DNA from: Trichobilharzia regenti
Taxonomy: Eukaryota; Platyhelminthes; Trematoda; Strigeidida; Schistosomatidae
Assembly: GCA_944472135.2 (NCBI GenBank)
Contig: OX235264.1
Coordinates: 95,800,319 to 95,864,318 of the forward strand
Direction of reading: 5' to 3'
DNA: 64,000 bases
Shown here: positions 21,391-31,992 of the stretch, piece by piece
Position numbering within the stretch: the stretch's first letter is position 1
How the letters are laid out: each line of letters begins with the position of its first letter
The notes under the pieces: model-generated
Told to the model about the DNA's origin: nothing
What the model saw: only the letters and a program-made list of their open reading frames with translations
The model's database searches: none
Position numbers and translations under genes: made by a program

Positions 21391-21863
21391 CGGCTCCCCC
21401 CTAGAGGTCCAGAGAGACCACCGGAAAATGATGAGTAAAACTATGAAGTAAATAATAATAGTAATAGCAATTTTTGGTTAAAAATAGGGATATATTACAA
21501 CATGCATAAACGCGAGAAGGTATGTGAATCATGTAAAGTCTGAAAGCATATACAATGAGTTCAGCAATAAAAATTGAAATAGAAAGTCATGTCACTTAAA
21601 TTTGCACTAACCATGAACATAGATTTTTAATGTATAAAGAAAAATATGTAAATACACAGTAATTAAGGAGGGGAAAGAAACATTTAAAAAAATATGGATT
21701 AAAGATCAATAGTTTTTGAAAAGGACAATACCTGTTTTTTAGGTGAGATACATATAAATAAATAAATGATAGTAACATCAAAGTTTACGACGAAATACTA
21801 ACTGTCATGATGATAATGTCTAAACGAAAAAGATAATAATAATTTTTAATTATTTTTCTTTTG
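21391..21863 (-). other. CsRn1-type 3' untranslated region (left arm)
   Basis: AT-rich stretch between the integrase stop and the polypurine tract; mirrored at 32664-33136. Confidence 0.6.
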
Positions 21864-22534
21864 TTAGTCCTCAAAATGAACGTAGCGAGCCGGTTTACTG
21901 ATTTGCCGACCACTACGTGTGTGATATGGAGGGAGGATAAGACTTGGTGCCGGTGGGGTGGAATCGGATGTTTGATTATTTGATTGCGCGGCTGCCGATG
22001 TAGATTCGAAGTCGTTGTCGGTGTATGCGGGTTTGATTCGATCAATTGAAACAGTCTCTCGTCTTCCATTCTTGTTCACTGTAAAGTGTTTGTCTGAACG
22101 TTTAATAACTTGAAAGGGTCCTTCGTATGGAGGTTGCAATCCTTTTCTGATGGCGTCGACTCGAATGAAGACGAATTTGCAAGTTTGTAGATGTTTGTTG
22201 ATCTGATCTCTTCGGGTAGATTGTCGAGGTACTGTTGGTTGAAGTTGAAGCATTTGTCTAGTTAATCGGTTAGTGAAGTCGGCAATGTTCACGTCTGTGG
22301 AATCGGCTGAGGGGACTAGCTGTCCAGGCAAGGTTAGGTTGGTGCCATAGACAAGTTGAGCCGGTCTACATCCTAAATCTTCTTTGATAGTAGAACGGAT
22401 ACTAAGTAAAATCAAAGGTAAGTATTCACTCCACTTAGAGGTATCATTCTGCGCCATCAGGGAGCTTTTCAGTTGTCTGTGGAATCTTTCCACTAGACCA
22501 TTCGCTGCCGGATGATAGACTGTTGTGAAGATAT
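21864..22534 (-). pseudogene. CsRn1-type integrase C-terminal end (left arm)
   Basis: Minus-strand frame covering the last part of integrase: a HPAANGLVERFH block with the third catalytic acidic residue (Glu), a core end ending near RPAQLVYGTNLTLPG, and a C-terminal EGPFQVIKR module. It is cut at 22535 by the gag-only LTR element. The rest of the polyprotein (RT, RNase H, most of integrase) is absent in this arm. Identical to the right-arm copy at 31993-32663. Confidence 0.85.
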
Positions 22535-22539
22535 GTTTC

Positions 22540-24366
22540 TGTGGTGATTGACAATTTCTATGTCTGTATTGTTTAAAATACTTACTGTTGACTGTTGATA
22601 TGTTTCTTATATGAATTGCATAATAATTCCGCTAAATACAAATTCCTGATTTCTGCCCTCTCTGAGTTTTGGTTGGATTCGTGTAATTCAGTCATCTCGA
22701 AATACTAATATTCCAAGTACAATAAATTACTACAAATTGGCGTCGCGATGGAGCTAAGTAACCTGGGAAAATTCCCCATTAATGGGTCTCCGCGGGAGAT
22801 TGCTGATTATTTGGAATGCTTCGATGCGTGGTGCATTTCAAAGAATGTTCGGGATGACAAAATACCAGCACATTTCATCACTGCTATTGGGCTTGATGCA
22901 TATAGCCTAGTGAAGAATCTGGCGTTTCCAGATAAACCCATTTCTCTGCCATATGCTAAGCTCTGTGAAATTCTTATAGATCACTTCCACATAACTACTT
23001 TTGAGACGAGAGAGAGGGCTCAGTTCAATAAACTGGTGCGTGCTCCCAACCAGAAGATTCGAGACTTTATTCGGCAACTCCAAATACAAGCCTCAAACTT
23101 TAATTTTGGAGATCAGCTGCATACTCAACTACGTGATCGTCTAATTGCTGGAATCAATATTCCTAAATTGGAGAAAGAGTTAATTCAGATTCCTTCTTGT
23201 ACTTTTCAAACTGCTAAAGATGTATGTATTACATATGAAGATGTCAATAATGAATACTCTGCTCCCACTACGTCAGTGCCTGATGTTATGCTTTCTAAAG
23301 TCGAAAATACAACTGGTAATGGAAAGCAATCCAAACTGCCGTCCACACGTAATAGAATGCAGCGAGAGATCAAAAACATTAAACCGTGTTTATCCTGTGG
23401 AAAGTTACATCTACGAAGCACTTGCCGTTTTCGGGGTGCTAAGTGTCACAAATGTGGTAAAGTTGGACACATCAAGACGGTTTGCATAAGTTCGAATACA
23501 TATGTTGCTCAACATTCTTATAATTCTCCCAACCTGTCTAGCAAAATGGAGTCAATGTGTCTTTCAACCTTTCAAAATACTCAAGCCAATCCAATGAAAA
23601 CCTCCACTACAAGTTCGGCAACTCAAGTGTCAACTGTTTTCAAAAATGAGGTAGCTGAGTTGCAATGCGAACTGTCGAAAACACGAGAAAAACTGAATGA
23701 GATGAGAGAGCAACTGATTAAAATTGAGGAATTACTGCATATGCATAGACTGCGTCTGTCGAATGCAGGGCATACAAGTACCCGTGAAAGTCCTGCAAAA
23801 CTATTCAAATCTCGAATTCTCAGAAAGCATCTGATGTCCACGACTTCTAATGTACATTATTACAAAGGTAATAACTATAGACCTGTTGGAATTATACTAC
23901 AAAAAATGGGAAATCGAGTGGTGAAGATATTAGACATCAAAGATCACTCAGTTCATAACGGACACCTGGAAAAAGTGACAATAAATGAAGTAGGTCGTTC
24001 CAATTATAATATTATTGATTCCGCTAATAATCCTGATTTTGTAGATAATTCAGAAATAGGTCCAGATAATACTGATGAAAATAGTATCACAGAATCAGTT
24101 AGTTCGAAGCTACTTGCAAGCAAACCGAGACATCGCTATAAATACGCGAGGAGATATTCGAGGTGTGGCGGATGTGGTGATTGACAATTTCTATCTCTGT
24201 ATTGTTTAAATACTTACTGTTGACTGTTGACATGTTTCTTATATGAATTGCATAATAATTCCGCTAAATACAAATTCCTGATTTCTGCCCTCTCTGAGTT
24301 TTGGTTGGATTCGTGTAATTCAGTCATCTCGAAATACTAATATTCCAAGTACAATAAATTACTACA
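22540..24366 (+). mobile_element. Gag-only LTR retrotransposon (TR-GAG type), left arm
   Basis: 1827 bp: a 195-bp LTR (22540-22734, TG...CA), a primer-site-like AATTGGCGTCGCG, one 478-codon frame, and a 194-bp LTR (24173-24366). No protease, RT or RNase H, so it must borrow enzymes from a full element. The flanking 5-mers differ (GTTTC left, GTGGA right), unlike the right-arm copy, which has matching GAAAC. This shows that the left copy is a recombinant of two insertions. Confidence 0.85.
22748..24184 (+). CDS. Gag with integrase-tail fusion of the TR-GAG element (left arm)
   Basis: 478 aa. A gag-like N-terminal half (YLECFDAWC, FETRERAQFNKLVR), two zinc knuckles at residues 214-246 (CLSC...C then CHKCGKVGHIKTVC), a predicted coiled coil at about 301-338, and near 377-412 a module RPVGIILQKMGNRVVKILD. 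That module resembles the C-terminal domain of gypsy integrases (inference). This would be a gag fused to an integrase tail by internal deletion of a full element. The start ATG follows the primer site by a few bases. The stop lies inside the 3' LTR. Open and identical in both arms. Confidence 0.8.
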   Translation: MELSNLGKFPINGSPREIADYLECFDAWCISKNVRDDKIPAHFITAIGLDAYSLVKNLAFPDKPISLPYAKLCEILIDHFHITTFETRERAQFNKLVRAPNQKIRDFIRQLQIQASNFNFGDQLHTQLRDRLIAGINIPKLEKELIQIPSCTFQTAKDVCITYEDVNNEYSAPTTSVPDVMLSKVENTTGNGKQSKLPSTRNRMQREIKNIKPCLSCGKLHLRSTCRFRGAKCHKCGKVGHIKTVCISSNTYVAQHSYNSPNLSSKMESMCLSTFQNTQANPMKTSTTSSATQVSTVFKNEVAELQCELSKTREKLNEMREQLIKIEELLHMHRLRLSNAGHTSTRESPAKLFKSRILRKHLMSTTSNVHYYKGNNYRPVGIILQKMGNRVVKILDIKDHSVHNGHLEKVTINEVGRSNYNIIDSANNPDFVDNSEIGPDNTDENSITESVSSKLLASKPRHRYKYARRYSRCGGCGD

Positions 24367-24552
24367 GTGGAGCAAGTAAGCAGAAGTGACCAGGGAGAAG
24401 GCGAAGTCTCCAACAGCAGAGTGTATTTTTCAATTGTCCCAGGAAGTTATATATATTTCAACAAGAAGCGTTTTAAACAGAAATCATGTAAAATATCTCG
24501 AATTTATACAAGTAACCAAAACGTTTACAATCACATTGTTACGCACTCCACA
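24367..24552 (-). repeat. CsRn1-type 5' LTR, outer part (left arm)
   Basis: Matches the first about 186 bp of the LTR at 33137-33617. It is followed by the target duplication CATT and gypsy 1 protease. The inner part of this LTR and the whole gag-pol interior were lost by recombination at the gag-only element. Confidence 0.8.
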
Positions 24553-24556
24553 CATT

Positions 24557-25278
24557 ACAATAGATATTAACGGCAAACATATTCTTCTTCATTTGGATAC
24601 GGCATCAGATATCACCTTATTTTCCCGATCTACGTGGCGCAAACTTGGGTGCCCACAGATTCTGCCGACCGAGCATTTCGCCAAGAATGTCTCTGGAGAT
24701 ATACTGAAACTCGTGGGTGAGATAAATTGCCAGCTTCAGTTTGGTGAGCATCAATTCAATGGTGTATGTTACGTTACAAACTACCATGATTTGAATTTGC
24801 TTGGTCTTGACTGGTTAGACAAGCTCCATATCTTCAATGTACCATTAAATTCAGTATGCTCTAATGTTTCGTCCTCACCACACAACGTTGTTCCCGGACA
24901 TTTATCTGATCAATCTCTCTTGCAAAGCCTGCGTCAAAAGCACGCTTGTGTCTTCCAGGACAAACTTGGTTGCTGCAAACTGTCCGGCATCCAGCATATT
25001 CGTAGCCCCCGTATCATCCCCAATCGAATGGACAGGCTGAACGTTTCGTCGACAACTTTAAGCGTGCTTATGCAAAAGCGAAGTGGGAGGGAAAAACAGA
25101 AGAAATTTTGGATAAATTCTTGCTGCATTATCGTACGAATGAAAAAGGACAGTTATGTGGCAGACACACAGATCACACTCTATCCAGTACCACGCAAAGG
25201 TCAACTCGACAAAGAAGAGCTCCGAAACCTTTTCAAATAGATCCAAAAAGCAAGTCCTACACTCTTTACGGGGGGAGG
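24557..25278 (+). pseudogene. Gypsy 1 protease and integrase tail, RT deleted
   Basis: The protease carries the LDTASD active-site motif (about 24593-24610) and an LGLDWLDKL segment. After a GCCKLSGIQH block the frame jumps to integrase: in another frame, AERFVDNFKRAYAKAK, LLHYRTNEKGQ and a tail ending just before the polypurine tract at 25270. RT, RNase H and the integrase core are missing. The related element at 42994-45667 also lost the same central part. Confidence 0.75.
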
Positions 25279-25752
25279 TGATAGGATCCCACATATTTTG
25301 GTATTGACTGCTAATTTTGTATATTATCATTCTCACACATTTTGGTATTGACTGTTAATCTTGCATATATGGTATATTATCATTCTCACACATTTTGGTA
25401 TTGACTGTTAATCTTGCATATATGGTATATCATCATTCCCACACATTTTGTTATTGACTGTTAATCTCGCACATATGGTATATTATCATTTCTCACACAC
25501 TTTGTTATTGGCTATTAAGATCAATTATTTCAAATGCTGTTAGCTGTCCATATTGTTGTAAAATGTATAAATACCATGGCTTTCTTTGTCGTTGTTGTTG
25601 TACTACGATACACAGTCACAGTCCAGCCTTTGTCTTTTGATATTTGCATGCTTCACTGAATCGGAAGGTACGACAAGCAGATAGGCAGATTAGTTCAGGC
25701 GCAGACAGAACAAGGTGAAAACGTCTTCATTCAATTCCCTACAGTTATAACA
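25279..25752 (+). repeat. Gypsy 1 3' LTR
   Basis: 474 bp, TGATAGG...TATAACA, with about three 53-bp tandem units. It is followed by target duplication GGTGT. Confidence 0.8.
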
Positions 25753-26205
25753 GGTGTGCATAAATTGCCTACACTTCGGTGGAAAGCGTTTGAATTTCCG
25801 TAATGGCATGATCACAGTATCTGTGCTTTAACTGAGAGGTGCATACATGAACAAGGAGAACGCATTGATTTCTAATCTTGTAGGTTTTTGTGTGATTGTG
25901 TGTATACGTTTCACAATATGGATACCTAAATAAACTGATAAAATCCTGCTGATTTCAATCGTGCAATCTTTGATTTGTCTAAGCATTTATTTCTGCCCAG
26001 TGTTCCTTTGCTGTTGATTTTTATGTGATTTCATAGAGATCATATCTTCACCAGATTCTTATATTACGTAGTATATAAAAGTGATATCGGTTGAAATTTT
26101 CTAGTTATAAACAAAGTATTTACTTGTATTCTGGGCACCTTCTGAATTGGAAATACTCATTGCGCTTCACTTTGTTTTCCAGGATGTCTAGGAGAGGCAT
26201 TTGGC
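25753..26205 (+). repeat. Unit flank continuing unit A
   Basis: Matches 55506-55957 of unit C with few changes. It stops at about 26206, where it is joined to a truncated gag-only LTR: the inversion junction of the A/B palindrome. Confidence 0.85.
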
Positions 26206-26394
26206 AATTTATTGTACTTGGAATATTAGTATTTCGAGATGACTGAATTACACGAATCCAACCAAAACTCAGAGAGGGCAGAAATCAGGAATTTGTATTT
26301 AGCGGAATTATTATGCAATTCATATAAGAAACATATCAACAGTCAACAGTAAGTATTTTAAACAATACAGACATAGAAATTGTCAATCACCACA
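26206..26394 (-). repeat. Truncated LTR of a second gag-only element
   Basis: 189 of about 194 LTR bases, minus orientation. It lacks its first few bases at the junction and is followed by TCCAC, which pairs as a target duplication with GTGGA (24367-24371) of the left arm. Confidence 0.8.
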
Positions 26395-26694
26395 TCCACT
26401 CACACAGTGTTGTATACTTCGGATTTATTGTAGGAGCCTACTACTCTCAACCGAAGACATTTCTACAACCGGAACACAGCAGCTACAGCAGACGCAGTCC
26501 AAACAATTAACGTGCCCGTGGATTATATAATTAATTTGTAGCCGAGGACTTAGACTTTATATCCAAGTAATCCTTTTTGTTGCTATAACTCGTCACTGTA
26601 TTTTTGGTAATATATTGTGATTTAACACTCCACTGACTTGGATTATTACTTTTATATTTGGAATGTTAGTGAACTCTAATATTAGTCCCCTACA
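26395..26694 (+). repeat. CsRn1-type 5' LTR, inner part
   Basis: Matches about the last 300 bp of the LTR at 33137-33617 and ends CCCCTACA. Confidence 0.8.
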
Positions 26695-26701
26695 AATTAA
26701 T

Positions 26702-26717
26702 TGGTGAGCCCGATAAG
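26702..26717 (+). promoter_or_regulatory. Primer-binding site, tRNA-Trp-like
   Basis: TGGTGAGCCCGATAAG, eight bases after the LTR end. It resembles the complement of the tRNA-Trp 3' end used by CsRn1-type elements (known of the clade; match is partial). Confidence 0.5.
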
Positions 26718-26834
26718 AACACGGATTATTTTGGCATATTCATATTCTTATTTTTGCTATTTTGTATATTCATTGTGATTTTGTGTGTGGTTTATATTTG
26801 TATCCTAATTTGCACCAATAACCTCATATTTATA

Positions 26835-27722
26835 ATGTCATCACCTCAGTCCGGTACATCAAACGAGCAGACAACTAATAGCGAGACAAATGCCACAATA
26901 AATGCCATCACTGATTTTCGTTTACCCCAATACGGTTTCGCAGAACCAAGGATTTGGTTTGCGGTAATTGAACCGTTGCTAGAAGCACGGGGCATTAAGT
27001 CCCAAATAGCCAAATATGGTATGGTGCTGGCAGAACTCCCTCCGTCAGTATTGACAGAAATCAGCGATTTCATCGAAGATCCTCCGACGGAACATCAATT
27101 TGATAAACTTAAAGCCCTCCTCATACAACGTACCAGTTTGTCGGATGAGAAAAGAATCCAACAATTGCTCACAGGCTGTGAACTAGGCCCACGTAAACCA
27201 TCCCAGCTGCTCAGGCACATGCGCCAGTTAATCGGACATCATAAAGTAGACGAGGTAGTGCTGAAACAGATGTGGTTGCAACGTTTACCTAGAAATGTCC
27301 AGCAAATTTTAATCATCTCAGGAAAGTCGTATGACTTAGACCAACTAAGTGACATGGCAGATAGTATTATGGATGTTTTATCCGATAACACCATAAGTCA
27401 CGTAGCATCTGATAGTGCCACACCGTGTCATTCCACACCCACGGCAGACACACCGATACTCGCCGCCATTGCAGACTTAGCGGCAAGGATTGACAAGTTG
27501 GAAACTAATAGGTCTGATCGACAAGTCCGGAGACGGAGTTCACAAAGAAGGTCACCATCACGACGACGATCCTTCTCACGACAGCGTTCTTACACGTCTT
27601 CTCGGGATAGCAATATATGCTGGTATCACTGGAAGTTTGGACGTCATGCCCTGAAATGTGTAAAACCGTGCAGCTTTAGCGAAGCCAACCAGGCTCAGGG
27701 AAACGCCTCAGCCAGACAGTGA
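26835..27722 (+). CDS. CsRn1-type gag
   Basis: 295 aa from the ATG at 26835 (MSSPQSGTSN). The frame opens earlier, at 26754, with a hydrophobic run, but this start gives the usual gag beginning. It has a capsid-like region (FAEPRIWFAVIEPLLEARG, LPRNVQQIL), an Arg/Ser-rich stretch, and near the end a CWYHWKFG-x4-LKC finger. This is the CHCC-type arrangement of the CsRn1 clade rather than a CCHC knuckle. The stop TGA overlaps the next ATG (TGATG at 27720-27724), which would suit reinitiation for the protease frame. Confidence 0.8.
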   Translation: MSSPQSGTSNEQTTNSETNATINAITDFRLPQYGFAEPRIWFAVIEPLLEARGIKSQIAKYGMVLAELPPSVLTEISDFIEDPPTEHQFDKLKALLIQRTSLSDEKRIQQLLTGCELGPRKPSQLLRHMRQLIGHHKVDEVVLKQMWLQRLPRNVQQILIISGKSYDLDQLSDMADSIMDVLSDNTISHVASDSATPCHSTPTADTPILAAIADLAARIDKLETNRSDRQVRRRSSQRRSPSRRRSFSRQRSYTSSRDSNICWYHWKFGRHALKCVKPCSFSEANQAQGNASARQ

Positions 27723-28321
27723 TGGCGACAGCTGTTACTGGCAAGCAAACAAGTCGCCTCTTCTATGTGAAGGATAAAACTTCAGACACTTTATTCCTGG
27801 TAGACACGGGAGCAGAAGTTAGCGTAATCCCTCCTTCACTATCCAGGCGATCTACACGGACACCCGGAAAACTGTCTCTCCGGGCAGCTAACCACACAAG
27901 CATACAGACGTATGGAGAGCAATCCCTCATACTGGATCTAGGTTTACGTCGGCGTTTCACATGGATTTTCATAGTAGCCGACGTCAGTCACGCCATCCTC
28001 GGAGCAGATTTCTTGAGTAATTTCAACCTGTTAGTTGACGTCAACAATAAAAAACTGATTGATAACAACACCCATCTAAAGATCCATGGAATTATCTCCA
28101 GCTATTCTGTCTATAATATCAGTATTGAAAGACCAGCAGATTGCCCTTTTTCCTCCCTACTTCACCGTTTCCCTAAAATTCTTAAGCCGTCGTACAACAT
28201 CGAGGACGTCCCTCACACAGTTACTCACAAGATAGTTACTACGGGTCAACCAGTTCGTGCTCGTCCCGTAGATTACCCCCGGACAAATTGGCAGCAGCCA
28301 AGGCAGAATTTGAACACATGA
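27722..28321 (+). pseudogene. CsRn1-type protease, frame broken before RT
   Basis: Aspartic protease with LVDTGAEVSVIPP (active-site DTG) and an ILGADFL segment. The frame runs out of register with RT near 28265, at a C run one base short, so protease and RT are in different frames. Whether this is a mutation or programmed is not settled; the run length suggests mutation. Confidence 0.75.
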
Positions 28322-30162
28322 TGCAGCTCGGCATCATCAGACCCTCCAATAGTCCTTGGTCTTCGCCCTTACACATGGTGCCTAAAGCTGATCATGATTG
28401 GAGGCCATGTGGGGATTACCGACATTTAAACAATGCCACAGTTCCCGACCGTTATCCTATTCCTCATCTTCATGATTTCTCCCTGACATTACACGGAAAA
28501 ACCATTTTTTCTAAAGTAGACTTGGTCAGGGCCTATCACCAAATACCAGTTGCCCAAGAGGATATCGAAAAAACGGCCATCATCACACCTTTCGGTTTGT
28601 TTGAATTTCTCCGCATGCCATTTGGCCTAAAGAACGCAGCACAATCCTTCCAACGTTTCATGGATCAGGTCACACAAGGTTTGGACTTTGTATTTGTATA
28701 TATCGATGACGTTTTAATTGCTAGCTCGTCGCCCGAAGAACATACTGATCACCTCACCATCTTATTTCAACGATTTGAGCAATATGGAGTCGTCATTAAC
28801 CCCAAAAAGTGCATATTCGGTGTCTCCTCTATACAGTTTCTGGGACACCACATAACCGCGAATGGTATTACGCCTACGGAGGAAAAGATAGAGTCCATCA
28901 AAAACTTCCCCGAACCAGATTCACTCAAGAAGGTCAGACGTTTTTTGGGGATGTTTAATTTCTATCGGCGTTTCATTCCTTCGTGTGCCTCCATCGTCCA
29001 GCCGTTAACCGACCTCCTTAAAAATGATCCTAAAAAGTTTCAGTGGTCAGCTGAAGCACACGAATCATTTTGCAACGCAAAAGATGCCTTATCCAGAGTC
29101 ACTATGCTATCCCATATCAACCCCGAAGCGTCGCTTATTTTGTGCACAGATGCCTCCCAAGTAGCTGTAGGGGCAGTATTACAACAAAAGATGAAGGGCG
29201 AAGTCACCCCACTCGCATTCTTTTCTAAGAAGTTGGAACCGGCTCAGACACGATACAGCACTTTTGGGAGAGAATTGCTGGCCATATATCTTGCAGTGAA
29301 GCATTTCAGTTACTTACTACAGGGCCGGCATTTCACTATTTTTACTGACCACAAGCCCCTGTGTCATGCTTTCACTACTTCACTCGATAAACACTCCCCT
29401 AGAGAAGCCAGACAGTTGGATTATATCTCCCAATTTTCAACCGACATCCAGTACATCAAAGGGGATGCGAACGTGGTAGCCGATTCTCTTTCAAGAAGTG
29501 ACATTAACCAGCTCCAAACGTCGGTAGACATCAGTCTTGATCGTATGGCTCAATTACAAAGAGATGACGTTGAACTCCAAACCTGCCGCAGAAACTCTTC
29601 CTTACAGCTCAAAGATGTGCCTATCCCCTTATCAGATGCAACCATAGTCTGCGATGTATCTACCGGCACTAATCGTCCATTTGTCCCTCTCAGTTGCCGA
29701 AAAGCATTGTTCGAACATTTACATTCGCTTTCTCACCCTGGAGTACGCGCCACGGTCAGACTGATCAGCGAACGCTTCGTGTGGCCTAAAATGAACTCTG
29801 ACATTCGGAGATGGGCACGAGAATGTATCCAATGCCAATGCTCCAAAGTACACCGCCACACTATTACAACCCCGAAGACGTTTGAATTACCCGAAAGGAG
29901 ATTTCAGCATATCCATATAGATATCGTGGGACCATTGCCAACATCAAGGGGATATACACATATCCTGACAGCGATTGATAGATTTACTCGTTGGGCTATT
30001 GCATGCCCCTTAAACGACATATCTGCTGAAAACGTTGCTTTAGTTTTTCTCGACCGTTGGGTGTCAAACTACGGTGTACCAACTACTATTACATCCGACC
30101 GCGGTCCTCAATTCCAATCGACACTCTTTCGCGAACTGACGAGACTTCTGGGAGTGAAACTG
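28288..30162 (+). pseudogene. CsRn1-type RT, RNase H and integrase (interrupted)
   Basis: RT with [14 protein letters not shown], and the catalytic YIDDVLIAS (about 28700-28725). RNase H with [13 protein letters not shown] and FTDHKPL. Integrase with a His-His-Cys-Cys finger ([10 protein letters not shown] ... CIQCQC), the first Asp in HIDIVGPLP, and the second Asp in [10 protein letters not shown]. The frame is cut at 30162 by the gag-only element. The remainder, including the catalytic Glu, lies at 31993-32663. The element has the full enzyme set in pieces. Confidence 0.88.
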
Positions 30163-31987
30163 TAGTAATTTATTGTACTTGGAATATTAGTATTTCGAGA
30201 TGACTGAATTACACGAATCCAACCAAAACTCAGAGAGGGCAGAAATCAGGAATTTGTATTTAGCGGAATTATTATGCAATTCATATAAGAAACATGTCAA
30301 CAGTCAACAGTAAGTATTTAAACAATACAGAGATAGAAATTGTCAATCACCACATCCGCCACACCTCGAATATCTCCTCGCGTATTTATAGCGATGTCTC
30401 GGTTTGCTTGCAAGTAGCTTCGAACTAACTGATTCTGTGATACTATTTTCATCAGTATTATCTGGACCTATTTCTGAATTATCTACAAAATCAGGATTAT
30501 TAGCGGAATCAATAATATTATAATTGGAACGACCTACTTCATTTATTGTCACTTTTTCCAGGTGTCCGTTATGAACTGAGTGATCTTTGATGTCTAATAT
30601 CTTCACCACTCGATTTCCCATTTTTTGTAGTATAATTCCAACAGGTCTATAGTTATTACCTTTGTAATAATGTACATTAGAAGTCGTGGACATCAGATGC
30701 TTTCTGAGAATTCGAGATTTGAATAGTTTTGCAGGACTTTCACGGGTACTTGTATGCCCTGCATTCGACAGACGCAGTCTATGCATATGCAGTAATTCCT
30801 CAATTTTAATCAGTTGCTCTCTCATCTCATTCAGTTTTTCTCGTGTTTTCGACAGTTCGCATTGCAACTCAGCTACCTCATTTTTGAAAACAGTTGACAC
30901 TTGAGTTGCCGAACTTGTAGTGGAGGTTTTCATTGGATTGGCTTGAGTATTTTGAAAGGTTGAAAGACACATTGACTCCATTTTGCTAGACAGGTTGGGA
31001 GAATTATAAGAATGTTGAGCAACATATGTATTCGAACTTATGCAAACCGTCTTGATGTGTCCAACTTTACCACATTTGTGACACTTAGCACCCCGAAAAC
31101 GGCAAGTGCTTCGTAGATGTAACTTTCCACAGGATAAACACGGTTTAATGTTTTTGATCTCTCGCTGCATTCTATTACGTGTGGACGGCAGTTTGGATTG
31201 CTTTCCATTACCAGTTGTATTTTCGACTTTAGAAAGCATAACATCAGGCACTGACGTAGTGGGAGCAGAGTATTCATTATTGACATCTTCATATGTAATA
31301 CATACATCTTTAGCAGTTTGAAAAGTACAAGAAGGAATCTGAATTAACTCTTTCTCTAATTTAGGAATATTGATTCCAGCAATTAGACGATCACGTAGTT
31401 GAGTATGCAGCTGATCTCCAAAATTAAAGTTTGAGGCTTGTATTTGGAGTTGCCGAATAAAGTCTCGAATCTTCTGGTTGGGAGCACGCACCAGTTTATT
31501 GAACTGAGCCCTCTCTCTCGTCTCAAAAGTAGTTATGTGGAAGTGATCTATAAGAATTTCACAGAGCTTAGCATATGGCAGAGAAATGGGTTTATCTGGA
31601 AACGCCAGATTCTTCACTAGGCTATATGCATCAAGCCCAATAGCAGTGATGAAATGTGCTGGTATTTTGTCATCCCGAACATTCTTTGAAATGCACCACG
31701 CATCGAAGCATTCCAAATAATCAGCAATCTCCCGCGGAGACCCATTAATGGGGAATTTTCCCAGGTTACTTAGCTCCATCGCGACGCCAATTTGTAGTAA
31801 TTTATTGTACTTGGAATATTAGTATTTCGAGATGACTGAATTACACGAATCCAACCAAAACTCAGAGAGGGCAGAAATCAGGAATTTGTATTTAGCGGAA
31901 TTATTATGCAATTCATATAAGAAACATATCAACAGTCAACAGTAAGTATTTTAAACAATACAGACATAGAAATTGTCAATCACCACA
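30161..31987 (-). mobile_element. Gag-only LTR retrotransposon (TR-GAG type), right arm
   Basis: Mirror of 22540-24366, flanked by GAAAC at 30156-30160 and 31988-31992: a clean single insertion in the integrase gene, antisense to it. LTRs 30161-30354 and 31793-31987. Confidence 0.9.
30343..31779 (-). CDS. Gag with integrase-tail fusion of the TR-GAG element (right arm)
   Basis: Same 478-aa protein, residue for residue, as at 22748-24184. It has gag-like N-terminal half, two zinc knuckles (residues 214-246), coiled coil and integrase-C-terminal-like module. Its intact frame and clean target duplication mean that this insertion is young. Trans-mobilisation by a gypsy-type enzyme source is inferred. 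Confidence 0.8.
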   Translation of the reverse strand: MELSNLGKFPINGSPREIADYLECFDAWCISKNVRDDKIPAHFITAIGLDAYSLVKNLAFPDKPISLPYAKLCEILIDHFHITTFETRERAQFNKLVRAPNQKIRDFIRQLQIQASNFNFGDQLHTQLRDRLIAGINIPKLEKELIQIPSCTFQTAKDVCITYEDVNNEYSAPTTSVPDVMLSKVENTTGNGKQSKLPSTRNRMQREIKNIKPCLSCGKLHLRSTCRFRGAKCHKCGKVGHIKTVCISSNTYVAQHSYNSPNLSSKMESMCLSTFQNTQANPMKTSTTSSATQVSTVFKNEVAELQCELSKTREKLNEMREQLIKIEELLHMHRLRLSNAGHTSTRESPAKLFKSRILRKHLMSTTSNVHYYKGNNYRPVGIILQKMGNRVVKILDIKDHSVHNGHLEKVTINEVGRSNYNIIDSANNPDFVDNSEIGPDNTDENSITESVSSKLLASKPRHRYKYARRYSRCGGCGD

Positions 31988-31992
31988 GAAAC

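Larger units (their letters stand above)
18892..25752 (+). mobile_element. Gypsy element 1 (left arm), nested and internally deleted
   Basis: Bounded by GGTGT on both sides (18887-18891 and 25753-25757); unit C keeps the empty site at about 55510. It contains a rearranged 5' LTR zone, a primer-binding region (AATTGGCGACGGGG at 19758), gag, a protease, a remnant of the integrase end, a polypurine tract (ACGGGGGGAGG) and a 3' LTR. A CsRn1-type element (20910-24552) sits between gag and protease. RT and most of the integrase are missing. Confidence 0.85.
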
